The position numbers and the translations under genes are program-made. Shown one piece after another: positions 55,648 to 56,365 of a stretch of DNA of 56,365 nucleotides (positions are counted from its first letter, which is position 1; every line of letters begins with the position of its first letter). Source of the DNA: Candidatus Thiobius zoothamnicola (GTDB lineage Bacteria > Pseudomonadota > Gammaproteobacteria > Chromatiales > Chromatiaceae); NCBI GenBank assembly GCA_030826945.1, contig JAPQLC010000034.1, positions 1 to 56,365 on the forward strand, written 5' to 3'. A model generated the notes under the pieces. The model was not told where the DNA came from. It searched no databases and worked only from the letters and a program-made list of their open reading frames with translations.

Positions 55648-56365
55648 TTACTTCCCACTCATGCACATTTTGCATAGAGGTTGGCCCGTAACCGGAGAGC
55701 CTGTGTAGCCACGTCCTCCACCCGAACCACCTGTGATAGCCAGTCCACCTTTGATCTTTACTTGTCCCTTGAGAGTGATGCCGCCCGCATCAATGATGAT
55801 TGCACCTGCGGGTCCTTTGACGATAAATCGTTCATTCACACCAATCTCATGTACATGAGTCAATTGAGTGATGCGCTCTCCTGCTTTTAATAAGGCTTGA
55901 CCGCCTACTTGGCATTGCAGATGCCCTCCAATTGTTTGGTCGAAATTCGCCGTGATCTCTTCGTGTTTATGGTTGCCAATAGTGACAACCTTGTCTTTAC
56001 CAATCTGAGTTTTTTGATTCTGACCAACCTGCAGACTGCGATCATTGCCTATGGCGAGCATTTCATCATGTTTGACATTTTCACTCCGATCACGCCCGAT
56101 AGTAATAGTTTCGTCGTTCCCTACCTGTTCCGTCCGATCGTGCCCTATTTGCGTCGTTTCATCATTCAGCACCACATTGTTCTGATCCTTTTGCGCATGG
56201 ATGTAGATTTCTTCCCGATCTTTTTTGTCATCAAAATACAGCTCATTGTGCCCCTGCCCCCGGTGGGTCTTGGACTTGATCACCATGCGGGTCTTATGTT
56301 CGGCCAGTTTGTACGGCGGCCGATGGGTGGCGTTATAGTGCCGACCGGTAATGATCGGCTGATCC
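55648..56365 (-). CDS. vgrG: T6SS VgrG spike protein, C-terminal part (5' end outside window)
   Basis: The visible 239 residues are the end of a VgrG. The frame stays open to the window edge (QPIITGRHYNATHRPPYKL), so the ATG at 56286 is internal. The gp5-like beta-helix region contains repeats of the type VGNDETITIGRDRSENV, four to five times over, and leads to a final domain with VNERFIVKGPAGAIIIDAGG. The protein ends with GQPLCKMCMSGK and has no additional effector domain. It is followed after 3 bp by the DUF4123 gene. Confidence 0.95.
   Translation of the reverse strand, partial: DQPIITGRHYNATHRPPYKLAEHKTRMVIKSKTHRGQGHNELYFDDKKDREEIYIHAQKDQNNVVLNDETTQIGHDRTEQVGNDETITIGRDRSENVKHDEMLAIGNDRSLQVGQNQKTQIGKDKVVTIGNHKHEEITANFDQTIGGHLQCQVGGQALLKAGERITQLTHVHEIGVNERFIVKGPAGAIIIDAGGITLKGQVKIKGGLAITGGSGGGRGYTGSPVTGQPLCKMCMSGK

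Overview
The window looks like a chromosomal segment of a Gram-negative gammaproteobacterium of roughly balanced base composition. The reasons are the RnfCDG subunits, a Slt-type lytic transglycosylase, a YgiM-like SH3 protein, the ybaB-recR pair, a TRAP transporter, a Wzm/Wzt polysaccharide exporter and a type VI secretion (T6SS) VgrG module. The genus cannot be fixed from sequence alone. No rRNA, tRNA, CRISPR array, integrase or transposase was seen.

Region by region. (1) 1-2.4 kb: a PyrK-like iron-sulfur flavoprotein, then ybaB-recR. (2) 2.4-3.9 kb: a HigB toxin and an antitoxin fused to an ImmA/IrrE protease, behind a recognisable promoter with two GGTGA-type palindromes. (3) 4.5-9.1 kb: a TRAP transporter (lipoprotein binding protein, DctQ, DctM) with a questin-oxidase-like gene inserted between the two membrane genes. 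(4) 9.2-12.4 kb, minus strand: rnfC-rnfD-rnfG without rnfA, rnfB or rnfE. (5) 12.5-25.3 kb: an inositol-monophosphatase-family enzyme, slt, a small membrane-anchored unknown, a GIY-YIG gene bracketed by inverted REP-type palindromes, acs, a HepT/MntA-type HEPN-nucleotidyltransferase pair, argD-argF, a ygiM homologue and leuS.

(6) 25.8-51.5 kb is one long, mostly overlapping plus-strand cluster for a surface polysaccharide (O-antigen or capsule). manC, manB and gmd make GDP-4-keto-6-deoxymannose. A DegT-fold enzyme with His in place of the PLP lysine (ColD type), a TylC3-type C-methyltransferase and three reductase/epimerase-type SDRs could turn it into deoxy or methyl-branched sugars. GmhA, a HddA-type kinase and HddC make GDP-D-glycero-D-manno-heptose precursors. 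A split transketolase pair could supply sedoheptulose-7-phosphate or add a two-carbon branch to a keto-sugar. A B12-type radical SAM enzyme opens the cluster. A markedly AT-rich block (41.3-47.1 kb) carries a methyltransferase, a GT-C membrane protein with a discoidin-like tail and two further glycosyltransferase-like genes. Wzm and a short Wzt export the chain; an aldolase/SDR fusion and a GT2 close the cluster.

(7) 51.5-56.4 kb, minus strand: a T6SS effector module read as vgrG (cut by the window end), a DUF4123 adaptor, an alpha/beta-hydrolase lipase effector, a Tli4-type immunity lipoprotein, PAAR, and a decayed fragment resembling TIGR02270 proteins.

The strongest candidate for undescribed biology is the sugar chemistry of region 6, where the His-substituted dehydratase, split transketolase, C-methyltransferase and radical SAM enzyme share one operon-like run. 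Next are the oxidase inserted in the TRAP operon and the REP-bracketed GIY-YIG unit.
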